From contig BCKK01000007.1 in the NCBI GenBank assembly GCA_001600615.1, positions 960,431-1,024,430 of the forward strand: DNA of 64,000 bases, in the 5' to 3' direction. Positions 22,501-33,300 of the stretch are shown piece by piece. Below the pieces are notes generated by a model. It was not told the origin of the DNA, made no database searches, and saw nothing but the letters and a program-made list of their open reading frames with translations. This DNA is from Dioszegia crocea (Eukaryota; Basidiomycota; Tremellomycetes; Tremellales; Bulleribasidiaceae). The position numbers and the translations under genes were made by a program. How positions within the stretch are numbered: position 1 is the first letter of the stretch; every line of letters begins with the position of its first letter.

Positions 22501-24264
22501 TGCGGACCGCCTTGCGGACTATCGCCAGGTCGAGATTGTTGTTGTTGGAATGGTCGATCGGCAGGTGTGGGCGCTCGAACCGTAATGACTGTTTCCTCCG
22601 ATTTCCGCCCGAGCGAACTTGGCGAGCCGTCCACTGCGCCAGAGACGATACTGTCCTCTGAAGCCCTTGGATCGGAGGATGAGATCCCCTTCTTATCTTT
22701 GCCCTTCCTCGAGAATAGCCCGCCAAGCATACTCCGCTTTTTCTCCTTCTTATCGCCCTTCTCGCTCCCGCTAAGCGAGTCTTGACTCGTGCTCTTACGC
22801 ATCTTGCGCAACTTCTTGTCCTCCGTTGGACTCCCAGGATCGCTGATGCCTGATCCCGCTGTGGAAATGGTTGATATGGCAGAATTTGTGGATTGGCCCG
22901 AGACATTGCGCTGACCATTGGCCATGACGGCGGAAGGGAGGAGGACGTTGTTGGATGGGCTGCCCTGGGCAACGGCGGGTGTAACGGTGATTCGTCTGGT
23001 CTCGCCAGTGGCTTGGGCAGGATCGAGGCCGGTTCGCGCTTCCGGCCGGACGACGGGCTCGAGACGGGGAGCGAAAGGGTTGTTGCTTTTGGGCTGGACG
23101 GGGGAAGAGGTCGCTGTGGGTTGGAGAGTTGCCGGAGTCTGCACAAGCACTTGTTGCGTCTGTTTCTTCTCCATTGTCCGTCGTTGATCCTCCTGGCCAG
23201 CACCATCCGCCCACTCCATCCCATCATCCGGCTCCATATCCGCGATCTGTGCCTGTTGCTGCTGCTGCGGCCGCACATCCACCACAGTCCCCTTCTCCCC
23301 ATCTCCACCTTCACCGACCTCCATATCGTCATCATCTTCGTCCTCCTCTTCCTCATCATCATCCCCACTTTCCCCTTCCTCGTCCGAGCTCCAAGTCCGG
23401 ATAGACGGCTCGACATACGTCGGCGGCGCAAAGATTACCCTTCGAGGCTCATCACTTCCCCCTGAGTCTGACCGATCCGCCTTCGCTGACTTCTTCTTCA
23501 TCAAACCCGCCTTCATCTTTTCTCGGCCCTGCGCCTCGCCCTCCACCTTCTCCAGTGACGTAGGATGCGCCAAGTCAACATTCCGATGTTTGTTAAGTCT
23601 CGCAAGGCGTTCGTAGGGAGTTTCGATGTTTTCAGCGGGGATATAGCCGACATCTTCCGTTTTTAAAACGCGGACTAGCCACCAGTAGGCATTGGTGTCG
23701 TCCAGGAGGAGTAGTGAATCGCCTTTAACGACAGAGGCTTGTCCTTCGACAGTCGCAAGGAATGTATGTCTATCCCATCAGCGTCAAAATTACTAAGGCA
23801 TCTGATAACACTCACAAGGCATAAGTCAACCCAGGATCAATATTATCATCCGGTATACTCGCCGTGGAACTCTCATCGTCCGAGTACATGTCCTCATCAT
23901 CCATATCATCACCTCTCCCACCGGGTAGACCCGCCCGTCCTTTGCTGCCCGTACCTCCCGTCCCCGCCTGGCCCAGCTGACCCAATATAGGCCCTCCGCC
24001 ATTCTGCTGCTGATGCTGTTGGTAGTACATCGACTGCCTTTGCTGCTGCTCGTAGAACTTCTGTTGTTCTGGATCGATCTCGCCTTCAAACTCTTCATCA
24101 TCTTCCGACTCTTCATCCGACATGTCCTCCATCACCGAATGGTTTTGGTACATGTAAGATTGTTGTTGTTGGCCGTAGTTGGCTGACGAGCGTCCGGGAC
24201 CGGATGCTGGCTCGTGGGGATAGGACTGCTGATGCTGAGGAGGGGGGTGTGAAATGGCCGACAT
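19550..24264 (-). CDS. Large SH3 and Ras-association-like adaptor, Bud14/Tea4-type SH3 (1540 aa)
   Basis: Three exons: 24264-23816, 23769-21281 and 21234-19550 (4623 nt, in frame). The SH3 domain is at about residues 148-205: HTFLATVEGQASVVKGD, LLLLDDTNAYWWLVRVLK, VGYIPAENIETPYERLARLN. This kind of SH3, with the trailing ERLARLNKHRN, is seen in fungal polarity adaptors (Bud14/Tea4 group). An acidic run (poly-D/E) and a basic KKEKKRSMLGGLFSRKGKDK follow. Near residues 640-740 is a ubiquitin-like Ras-association segment (VMRIFAGDHVKSDASFK, VLLNDTTTSSDLIRQAMQRF), and a second similar fold may lie before exon 3 (FTVQLILHPSD). The C-terminus has conserved VVRYSFIDHDGETYDISELL. It is probably a cortical polarity or phosphatase adaptor. 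The SH3 is secure; the precise orthology is not. Confidence 0.82.
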
Positions 24265-25668
24265 CTTTTAGCATGGATGTTTGGGCTGTAGATGGAAAGG
24301 TGGAGTTTTTAGCGGGCAAGGGATGCCTTTGGGAGGTTGGCGTGGATTGTTGTTGATGAGAGGATGGGGCTCTCCTCGTGGCTAATCCGCCTTTGAATGG
24401 TAATTCGATAGGCCCTTTATCTGGTCGTGAAGCTCATCTGCGTCGATCGTGAAGGTCTGCCAGATAGTCTATAAGATATTGTAGTGAAAACGCGTGCGAA
24501 GTGGAGTCTATCATAGCGGAGACGCGCTCGAGCCTGTTAGCTTCGTTGTCAACCTCAAACACATTTACGTAACACGTTTCAGTCGTCCCATGGGCGATGT
24601 TGTGCTGTGAATTGTTGCTGGAAGTTGCTGACTTGCACAGTCACACTGGTGCTTCTGATCAAGAGCGGAGAGCTATCCAATCGACTGAAGGAAAGTGCGG
24701 GAAAAAATGGAGCGAAAAGTATCAAAAGTGAGGACAATCCGGCTCTGTGGAGTGTGTGGACGAGTCTCGGAGTGCGTCAACAAGGCTGTCAGCTGATCCT
24801 TTGTCAGACCTGTCATGTCCGAAGTACACACCCTATCATGCAATCCACTGTACATCTACTGCCTCGCGATGGCGCTGGTGAGAGACTGCTTATAAGGACC
24901 ACAGCTCCTCAGCTCTCACCACTCCCTTCCATCACGCGCAGAGCGATTGTGACTTATCTATCGCGTGCTTATCTGATCGATACACTCGCAGTGTCCGGTA
25001 TCATCGGACCCGGAGTGCTTCTCATCGGAGAACACGGAGTGCTTGATCCGAGAGGCTTGTGCGCATGTGTATTACAGGCCCGCCATCACACGCCCGTGCC
25101 TTTAGAGGCGTCTCGGAAGGAAGCGGATCAACACCTGTCCCCCTCTTTACCCCGGAACGGACGCCTCCCCGCCCAACCAAACACACATCCTTTGGACCCG
25201 CTATTGTAAGTTTCTGGATTGTTTGATCGCGTCTGATCCATCAGACAATACTCTTACTTCACCCCAGAACTCACGCACACGCCCTCCGAATCGACTCCGG
25301 CGTGTGATCCGAGGGTCCCTGCCCCGCGCTCAGTCGCACTAGCGGCTCGCCTTGGCCTGCCTTTGGCCCTTAATCGACTGAGATCTGTGTGTGGAGGGCC
25401 GTGTGTCAGCGTACTTGTTTGATCCGTCATCACGCGGTACCTGATGGCGACTCGGTTCAACAGGTGGGGGAACGGGCCAAACAGGTAATTGGCGGGCGCC
25501 GTGGGGATATGGTGACACCCCCAAAAGCTTTTCCGACGGAGTTGGAATTGACTTAGCTACCTCTTATCCACGCGCCATGATCCTATCCGGACCACTTCTT
25601 CATCCATACTAGCCTCTCGTCAGCCCAACACTCCCGATCGACAATCTCATCCTTTACCTCCCATAGAC
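24265..25668. promoter_or_regulatory. Long divergent intergenic region
   Basis: 1404 nt between the SH3 gene and the 145-aa orphan. A 200-codon open stretch exists (24607-25209) but starts without ATG and has no recognisable features. A short direct repeat lies at 25011-25050. No tRNA found. Confidence 0.35.
25011..25050. repeat. Short direct repeat CGGAGTGCTT
   Basis: The decamer CGGAGTGCTT occurs at about 25011 and 25035, each copy near a further CGGA. Meaning unknown; possibly a binding-site pair or chance. Confidence 0.4.
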
Positions 25669-26638
25669 ATGCCCCGCAGCACCCTCCAACCACCTTGGCT
25701 ACCCAATTGGTCTCAAATATCCTTCTCCACTGGAGGTATGTGGGTTATTAATAAGCGTACAGCCTGAGGGGTTTGAAGCTGACTCCCCATAGGTTATATC
25801 TGGCCTATCGAAGCTGCTGGTTCCCACTCGTACGTCGCGTCAATCACAGCCCCGAACTACGCCAGGGATCAAGGCTGACGTTGGCAGTATGGCAGCCAAG
25901 GACAGTATCGACGCGTTAGTAAGAGCGGTGAGTAAACCAGCGTCTCATTACCGGTCCAGTCTGGACAGATGACGGGAGCCGTCGCTGATTATACAGGACG
26001 TGGATGATCATTTGAAAGCGTATGTTTTGTTCCACTCCCTCTCAACCCTCATATCCGCTGCCATCCTTTCCTACCTTGATCCTCCTTGCACTCCTCCATC
26101 CACTATGTATGATACCTTTTGCGCGAATGCCGCTAACTTCACAGCATAACCGTCCACACTCTAAACGACGCGGAGAGGTATAAGTGGTATACCGAGCTAT
26201 TCTTGAGGACCACGTTTGTAAATTTTACTATTACCTCCATCCTACATCTTTGTGCTGATGTATCCAGGAGTTTTGCTTCTGGTATGATCGAGTGAGTTGG
26301 GCACATCATCTTCGAGAATCGCGCACGATGGGTTTCAGCTGACTCCTTCTAGGATTGCACCTCAAATAGCACCGACGACGCCATGCTGCATGTTGTGGGC
26401 CTTATCATCCATGCTTTCCATTACGATATCGTAAGTTCTTCATCTGTAATGAGTCGAAAAGGAACAAGACTGAATGTAAAGATAAGTCCAAGCGGGAGTT
26501 TATATACTATCGAGTGGCTGTTACCCTGCGCGCGTGCTATCCGGGAGGTAAGCTCATCATCTTCACCTATCCCACACACTTAGAATCAAAGCTGATACGA
26601 CAGCGAGTGTATGGCGAGCCAGGGAGGATATGGGATGA
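25669..26638 (+). CDS. Nine-exon orphan protein (145 aa)
   Basis: Exons 25669-25735, 25793-25829, 25888-25927, 25997-26019, 26145-26217, 26268-26291, 26353-26430, 26487-26547 and 26604-26638 (438 nt). Phase is kept across all eight introns, each with a GT donor and most with a CTGAC/CTGAT branch. The protein starts MPRSTLQPPWLPNWSQI. It contains ITVHTLNDAERYKWYTELFL, then FCFWYDRDC, a hydrophobic MLHVVGLIIHAFHYDI and REFIYYRVAVTLRACYPG. There is no signal peptide and no known domain. The donor of exon 5 (TTT|GTAAAT) and the last exon are the weakest parts; an alternative last frame would end a few residues later. Function unknown. Confidence 0.6.
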
Positions 26639-27086
26639 CGAGTATCCATAGCTAGCCCATCCCACCCTGTCCATAGAGTATCTAAAGATGAAACATATTG
26701 AATTGCTACAAGTGGTAATTCCGAAACGTTTTGTGGCACTTTCTCGCAACAGGCACCCGGTCTCAGATGAGTCAGAATCTGCAATGCCTCGTCATGGTGA
26801 GACCTTCCAGCCTCTCTGCATGCAGAGTGGGGCAAAAGCGGCCGGCTGTCAGAGTGGGGTTACGGCTATATAAGGAACTTTTGTGTCGACCCTCTATCTA
26901 TCAATCTTTATATCATACAATACACTCAGTCTACAAAAGACTCTCCCCACACCATCTTCTCATACCGTAAGGTCGCCTGATAACACTCAGACTACCTATA
27001 CACCCTTCAACCCCCCAACTCCACCTAAAACGTCCGGATCCAAAGACTTCCCCCATTCGTCACTGGAGTAAAATTGTTTGCTTTGC
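26639..27086. other. Convergent intergenic region
   Basis: 448 nt between the 145-aa orphan and the 59-aa minus-strand gene, which converge. No coding sequence supported. Confidence 0.35.
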
Positions 27087-27390
27087 TCAATTGGCTTCTT
27101 GGAGCTGAGCGTACTTGTCACAAACGTATGTACCCGCTTCATACTCTGTCCTCATTCACTGATACCACAGGTACTAGTTGGGTGCTATAGAGAGCCTTAC
27201 CTCGCCCTCCTCTCATATTCAACACGTCCGGATTGAACTTGAAGGCATTCTCCACCCCCTCAGTTTCTTGTCGGAACAGCCTATCCTGGACCTTGCAAGC
27301 AAGCATCTGGCCGAATCTCTGAGCTGAACGTAAGTACCCTATCTCTTAGGTTGATCAACCACTGATATCGCAGTGTACCTGTTTGATCAT
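27087..27390 (-). CDS. Micro-protein in three exons (59 aa)
   Basis: Exon 1 is 27390-27379 (only ATG plus three codons), exon 2 is 27318-27201 and exon 3 is 27136-27087. The sum is 180 nt, closing on TGA. An in-frame TGA lies just upstream of the ATG, which fixes the start. The protein reads MIKQ, RFGQMLACKVQDRLFRQE, TEGVENAFKFNPDVLNMRGG, RAGTYVCDKYAQLQEAN. It is dense, charged and non-repetitive, and looks like a conserved small soluble or mitochondrial protein with two cysteines. I do not recognise the family. Its start is 71 nt from the divergent start of the next gene, so the two share a very short promoter. Confidence 0.65.
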
Positions 27391-27461
27391 TTGCCACCCA
27401 CACAAAAATCACCTCCCCAATTTACCCTATCGCTCTCTCTTGTACAACTATCTCGGGCAAC

Positions 27462-28061
27462 ATGAGCATATACGCCTTCACTCCCGGCTCTTCAATTGCT
27501 CCACGACGACCTCGGAGGCGCTCGAGGCCTTCCGAATCATCTCTGCCCACTACGTCCACGGGAGTGTCATCTCGATCTTCCCTCGACATCTCAATCAGTA
27601 CTCCTCTCCCCTCGTCGTCAACCTCGCTCGACCTACTCGGATCGAACGGTATCTACATCGGTCACCCATCCGTACTTGAGCCTATCTCCACTAGCAGTCT
27701 TGCCATCTCCCTCCCTCCCACTTCTTTTGGCTATGTGGACAGGGACTCAACCTTTGTGTCGGAGACAGAAGTAGACTTCTTCCTCTTGATCAACGGGCGA
27801 TACTCTGAGCGCGCGCCTCATCAGTCTCCTCGTGACGAAGCCATCAGCAGTACCAAGACCTCCGAGAAAGCCTGCCCCAGCCCTTCGGATTGGCGGCCAC
27901 GCCCTAAACGGGCCTCATATCTGGAGCTCTTCTTTTCAAGTGAGCTCGATCGAGGGTACAGCTATCGTGAGGCCATTCGAGTTGGGACGATGAGAGGGTT
28001 GAAGGGTATGAAGAATGCGATGGCGAAAGTGCCCGGAGTGGGACGTAAGGGGCAAAGATGA
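27462..28061 (+). CDS. Orphan Ser/Thr-rich protein (199 aa)
   Basis: A single exon from ATG to TGA. The first 60 residues are basic then Ser/Thr/Pro-rich (PRRPRRRSRPSESS). The middle is a hydrophobic-polar stretch with YVDRDSTFVSETEVDFFLLI. The C-terminus is ordered-looking: YLELFFSSELDRGYSYREAI, RVGTMRGLKGMKNAMAK. No signal peptide and no known domain. The C-terminal helix-like region is the best sign that this is a real gene. Divergent from the 59-aa gene with almost no spacer. Confidence 0.6.
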   Translation: MSIYAFTPGSSIAPRRPRRRSRPSESSLPTTSTGVSSRSSLDISISTPLPSSSTSLDLLGSNGIYIGHPSVLEPISTSSLAISLPPTSFGYVDRDSTFVSETEVDFFLLINGRYSERAPHQSPRDEAISSTKTSEKACPSPSDWRPRPKRASYLELFFSSELDRGYSYREAIRVGTMRGLKGMKNAMAKVPGVGRKGQR

Positions 28062-28347
28062 AGAGGAAGTAGGGAGGGGGTCTGGTGGGGTTGGCAGGAG
28101 AGAGAAGGCCAAGGAGAATGGTTGGGGAGAAGAGTCAGAGTCGCATGTTGGCGTCATAAGAAGTAGATGTAGTGGCATTGGGATATGATTAGTGCATGCT
28201 TGTAGAACGAAGTGAGATTTGGTTGGATAGGGCGAGGTATTCTATATGAGTTGCTTGTGGTTGCTGTATCATGAACTGGTGATGCAGTCCTAACGTTGAT
28301 CCTGAATCTGACAAGAGTGGACATCCAATACAATCGATGATTCTACT

Positions 28348-29999
28348 TTACATCTTTGAAGGCTCCTTTTCAGCACCCAATTGACCCTCAGCAGCGACCT
28401 TTCCATCCAGCTCTTTCACGACCTGATTATCAGCATCTGATCCTCCGGTTGTCCGAACACTACTCACCTCTTGCCCCAATTCCCGTATACGCTCCACATC
28501 ATGCCCTATCAAACTGACATGAACACCCTTGAATAAGAATGGGTCTAATCATCAGCTTCGAGCTGACTTGCGGTTCCCGGGCGAACTTACAAGATCCGAC
28601 TCGAATACCCTCCTTCTTCACCCGCGCTTGGAGTTCCGTCAAATACGGGGCAATGGCTGATTCAGCTTTACTGAAAATCGTCAGCTTAAATTGCACTAAC
28701 ATCTTGGAGAACAAAATAGCTTACTCGGTGAAGATTAGATGACGGAAGGGTTTTGCAGAAGCGGGAGGGAGAGGTAGATAGGGTGTCAGGCCGTGTAGCA
28801 GTTGTTGGAAAAGCTTTGGAATTCCGGGGAAGATACAAAGCTGCTCTGTTAGCGCGGCACATCACATTGAGGCGAAGGAAGATTTTGGCAGGGTACGGCG
28901 GACGGCGGACGACATCACGAAGCGGGAGTAGAGGAAAAGAGGTATACCCATCAAGGGGCACAAGGCGTTGACCGGGGTGATGTAGTCTTCCAGAAAGAAT
29001 TGAGAGCAAACTCACTTTCCCACCCAATCTCACAACCGGAACCCACATTTCCTCCTTTACAAACAACACCTCACTCTTCTCCTGTTGCCCCTCTTTACCT
29101 TCTTCAGGCGTAGGGAAAAGTGCCATCCGATTCCTCGCCTCCTTCTCAGCGGGTGATGCCGCCGAAATGAGCTTTCGGCGCTCTTCGTTCGATAATGTCC
29201 ACATTCGCTGGAGAGTCTCTTGGTGGTGCTTCAATGGGAGATTGAAGGCTTTGCCAAGGGATGCGTAGGTGATGTCTGCATATGTGAGCTTCGGAATTCG
29301 CGGACGTCATAAGAGAGGACGAAGTGAGATGCAGGGTACTCACCGTCATGTGTCGGTCCGATCCCGCCTGAGGTGATTACGAAGTCGTATGTCTTGGTCA
29401 TACGTCGAGCTGCTTCAATGCTATACGGTCAGCTTTTACAGAAAGACAAGGTTCCCTTAGCTCACATTTCATCCTCGTCATCGGCAATTACTTCGATCCG
29501 CTTCCTAGAAGAATCAGCTGGAATCTCTTGAGAGCCGTGAAACCCACAATTCGATTCCAAGGTCGAAGCAGAATTGAGCAAAGAAGCTACACTTTCAGCT
29601 TTCGATACGCTTCGTCAGGACATCAGTGCTCACTTGCTGTTAGTATCCTTAGTCTTGCCGTTCAAGACTTCGTCCCTATACACCGTGAGCTCAAGCCATT
29701 GACCATGAGTGCAGCTCTTCATAGCTCACCCAATGATGAGGCATCCTGCCGTCCTGGTTTGTAAGCTTTCTGCTGTGACCACAAATCAATCTGTTCTCTC
29801 ACTTGATATAGTTCCCTTCTCCTAGAGGGTTGGGCACAGAAGCCGGATCGGTATTGACCAGCGCGGTAGTCGTTTGGACGGACATGGTTCGCAGAGCTCC
29901 AAATCGAGCTGTCGGTTTTAGAGTTTGACGAAGAGAGATTTGTCTGTATAGCTGGCGTGATGATAAGCTTCTGATGATAGATCTGGGGATAGCGCTCAT
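28348..29999 (-). CDS. Molybdopterin-binding (MoaB/Mog, CinA/FLAD1-like) domain protein (341 aa)
   Basis: Eleven exons: 29999-29803, 29753-29730, 29675-29634, 29586-29548, 29504-29466, 29420-29344, 29275-29016, 28840-28725, 28670-28591, 28544-28468 and 28422-28348. After an Arg/Ser-rich N-terminus that could be a mitochondrial presequence, the MPT-binding fold begins TAGCLIIGDEVLNGKTKDTN. It continues with LKRIEVIADDEDEI and FVITSGGIGPTHDDITY, then LCIFPGIPKLFQQLL and VGSYPFLFKGVHVSLIG. This is the arrangement of fungal homologues of the N-terminal half of FAD synthase and of CinA. There is no FAD-synthase PAPS-reductase half. It probably hydrolyses or senses a flavin or pyridine nucleotide; the exact substrate is unknown. 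Exons are as short as 24 nt. One intron is 175 nt. Confidence 0.88.
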
Positions 30000-30355
30000 T
30001 GCCTGTCGAACATAGATAAGATATGGTCGATCCTTACCGATTGAGCAAGCGCAGTGAGTGGGGCCTCTATGACGTTTCAGAGTCCAAGGTTCCGGGTCAC
30101 TTCCAGGCGCGTCCTACCGCCCGGAACCAAATTTTGGCCCGTGCCTGACTGTCGAACCAAACAGTATCTCCCAAAGAGGAAATAAAATCCTCCATTAGTC
30201 AATAGCCCATCTTTACCTATATTCTCTTATACTCCCCTTACACGCCCGGCGCAGATTGAACAGCGCGTCAAACAGCGGGAATTCGGCTCGGACACTCGAC
30301 GGGCTCATACCCATACTAAAATCAGCGCAAACACCCGGTTTTTCGGCGTTAAGTT
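30000..30355. promoter_or_regulatory. Divergent promoter region
   Basis: 356 nt between the MPT-binding gene and the Zn2Cys6 fusion gene. No specific element named. Confidence 0.35.
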
Positions 30356-33300
30356 ATGAGCGACAATCACGATTCTCAGTCTGGCGCGGTCCACCCTGGT
30401 CCCCCAGCGGCATCATCTACCGGTGGCTCGACTACAAACCCGCCAGTCACACAACGACCTATAGGCGTCGGTAGTATGCCTTCACACCCTAATATTGCAT
30501 TGGGGAATGTGTCTATACATGTCAATCATCCTCAGCCTCAATCCACCTCTGCGTCCAACAACCCACCAGCTGGCGAAGATGACGGATCCGTCATTGATCC
30601 AATACTCTTAGCGGCCGATCAAGCCGTAGCTGCTGCAGCCGCGGCGGCAGTGCAAGAAGCACAAGAGATGGGGTTGGATGACTTTGATGAAGAGGGATTC
30701 GACCCTGCAACACTGGCCAATCTCGCTGCGCTCTCACGAATCGCGCACGAGGAGGACGATGCGGGGTTTGGTAATGAAGAGGGGGAAGAGGAAGGGGACG
30801 AGGATCAGCTGAGACCGTCTGGATCTGGACAGCGGGATCAGGGCCAGGATACAAGTGCGACAGGGACAGGCGAAGGCGAAGATCCGGTCGAAATCTCGGG
30901 AGATCAGGTCAATGCGCTTGTTGAAGATTTGAATGAGGGCAAGGGTAAGGGGAAGCGGAAACGGCGCTCAAAAGCGAAAGGGGTATCAAGAAGTGGAAGT
31001 ATGGCGACGGATAGGGGAAGCGGGGCGGATCAAGATGAGCCGGATTCCGGAGAGGATGATGAAGAAGATGACGATTCGGATATGGAAGGGAAGGATGATA
31101 AGGATGGGAAGTACTATTATGATAGTAATGGGAAGTTGAAGAGGAAGCGGAATCGGACTGTTTTGTGAGTTTATCCTTCTACATTGTTCTGGAAATAGAG
31201 CTGACAAAGTATCAGGAGTTGTACTGGTGCGTCACTTACATTCTTGCGTTTCGTACCATATGCTGATGCGTGCCTCCAGAATGTCATCGTAGAGTGAGTC
31301 GTATTCCCGCTCATATGCAGTAGAAAGATAGCTGACGTGAGTAGAAACGTAAGTCTCGCAGAACCAGCCGTGCTCTATTCGTACTAATGTCCGATCACTG
31401 ATTGAGGTAGAACATGTGAGTCAGAATCATCCTCTACTATCTTTGGGGGGAGTAGGCTGACGCTGTATTAGTGTGACCGCAATATCCCATGTAAACGATG
31501 GTGAGTCTTACTTACGCCCCTATATTCCTGATCCTGACCCAGCAGTATCCGGCGCGGAGTAGCAAGCATGTGCAAGATGGAAGCGCCTATAATGCCCGAG
31601 CGCAAGAAGCGAAAGTAGGTACCTCTTTACGGAAGCCCATCTCATCTTGGCTTTGGTACTGTGGTCTCTCGCAGGTTCTTCGACTAATACACCAGACCTT
31701 TGGAAGAATCACCTATAAATTACGAACTCGGCATGCGAGTCTCAGCCCTCGAAACGCTCATAAGAGCCGGGACGAGTATGGACGCCGATTCGGCAAGTTC
31801 AGCAGCTATGGAGACTATCCTCCAAGCGACCCGAGCGGCCGGGAAGGGGAATGTAGAAGCGGGTAATGCGCTCGCTAGTCTATCGTCAGCTGCAGGGATG
31901 GATTTGAGCGAGTTGGAAAGTGGTGAAAGGGCCGGTTTGTTGATGGAGGTTTTACAGCAGGTGAGTGTTGGTCTGGCGGATGGCTCCTTGTGACAAAATA
32001 AAAGGGGAAGAATAGAGGCTGATGAAGAAGTTATCAGACGCTAGTATGCCCCCTCGGATCCAGGTTGACTCGGAGGCTCCAGTGGTTAATACGAATGACC
32101 CATGGGCTAACATACCCCGAGCACGAACGAATCTGTACGTCCGCTTGAAGTCCCTATTTGACTGTTGGACGCAAAGCTGACTATGATAGATTATCAAACC
32201 AACAGATCAACCCAGTATACCAATCCGACGCCGAGCACCCTCGCCTCGATTTAACACTACACGGTTTCCGAGAAGATAACGGGCGAATCTTTATTCCTCC
32301 GACTGTACGATATGTCGAAAAGATTATGCGGGCGGATAAAGAGAGTGTGCTCGCTCGGGATGCATTACCTATCCAGGGTGATGAGAAGTTTTTAAGGGAA
32401 GGGAGTAAGTTGGTTTATGGTGGTGAGAGCAATGTTTGGCGTAAGAGTTTGGTAAGTCTTGGGCTTCTTCATCAAGATAGTGGGGAACAGAGACTAATGC
32501 CAGTAGATCTCTGCCGTTCAGACACATACGATAACTGGAGCTCTCCGCGTGGCCGCTTCTTTCCTCTCTCGCTTTCTTACCAGTCCTCCTGGTCCTTCTC
32601 TGGGTTCACAGGCTGTTTATTGCCCTTCGCCAACGACTGTGGAGGATGAGACGGCGCTGCGGGAATCGGGACTTGAAGTGCACAGATTCAGGTTTTTGGA
32701 TCCGCAGACGGGTGTCGTGGATTGGGGAGGTGTCAGAGAAGATCTACAGGTGAGGCTTTGTGGTCCAAACCCAATAATCAGTAGCTGATGAAATAGGAAG
32801 CAAAGCCTAAATCGATCGTGTTGCTATATGTCAGTGGAACTCTACCGACAGGGATAGAACTTAATGCTTCTCAATGGAGAGTCATGACGACGTTATTATC
32901 GGTCAGTTTACTCCTTCGGGTTAAGGCAGGATATAATTGACAAGAGAAGGAACGACAACTATTACCAATCCTCGTTCTGCCCTCTCAGGGTCTTTCAACT
33001 GGGGATGTAGATCGAGATGCGAATCCTGTAAAGTTTATGGTTCATGAAGGATTACCAGTCGTGGTTGTTCAGTCTTTCGATGCGGTAAGTTCATGTCTCG
33101 CCAGAGCCGCCAGTGTGAGCTGAACCCACAGGCAATGGGGATATACGCAGATTCTCCTTCGATAGTATCTGTCGCTACCCAAAGTGTCGAAACCAAAGAC
33201 CGGGTAGATTCACAATTACGTTCAGTGGCCAGGATGTATCATTCACATCCTGCGCCATGGGGTGCTCAGATTGTTTATTCGATTCTGTCCGATGCGAAGT

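Noticed and set aside
22340..23431. Long Arg-rich frame overlapping the SH3 gene on the same strand
   Set aside because: It is the +1 shadow of the SH3/RA exon. Its Arg/Ser/Pro composition follows from the real codons.
24607..25209. 200-codon open frame in the long divergent spacer
   Set aside because: It begins at a GTG rather than an ATG, has no domain or helix pattern, and no splice context. It is the kind of chance frame seen across the window.
25200..25260. Imperfect inverted repeat ATTGTTTGATC ... ATCAGACAAT
   Set aside because: Stem is short and mismatched; within chance expectation for a 1.4-kb spacer.
31961..32046. Splitting the Zn2Cys6 and aminotransferase parts into two genes (stop near 31993, new ATG at 32046)
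   Set aside because: It leaves about 50 nt for a terminator plus a promoter and ignores a good donor, branch site and in-phase acceptor. It remains the main alternative to test.
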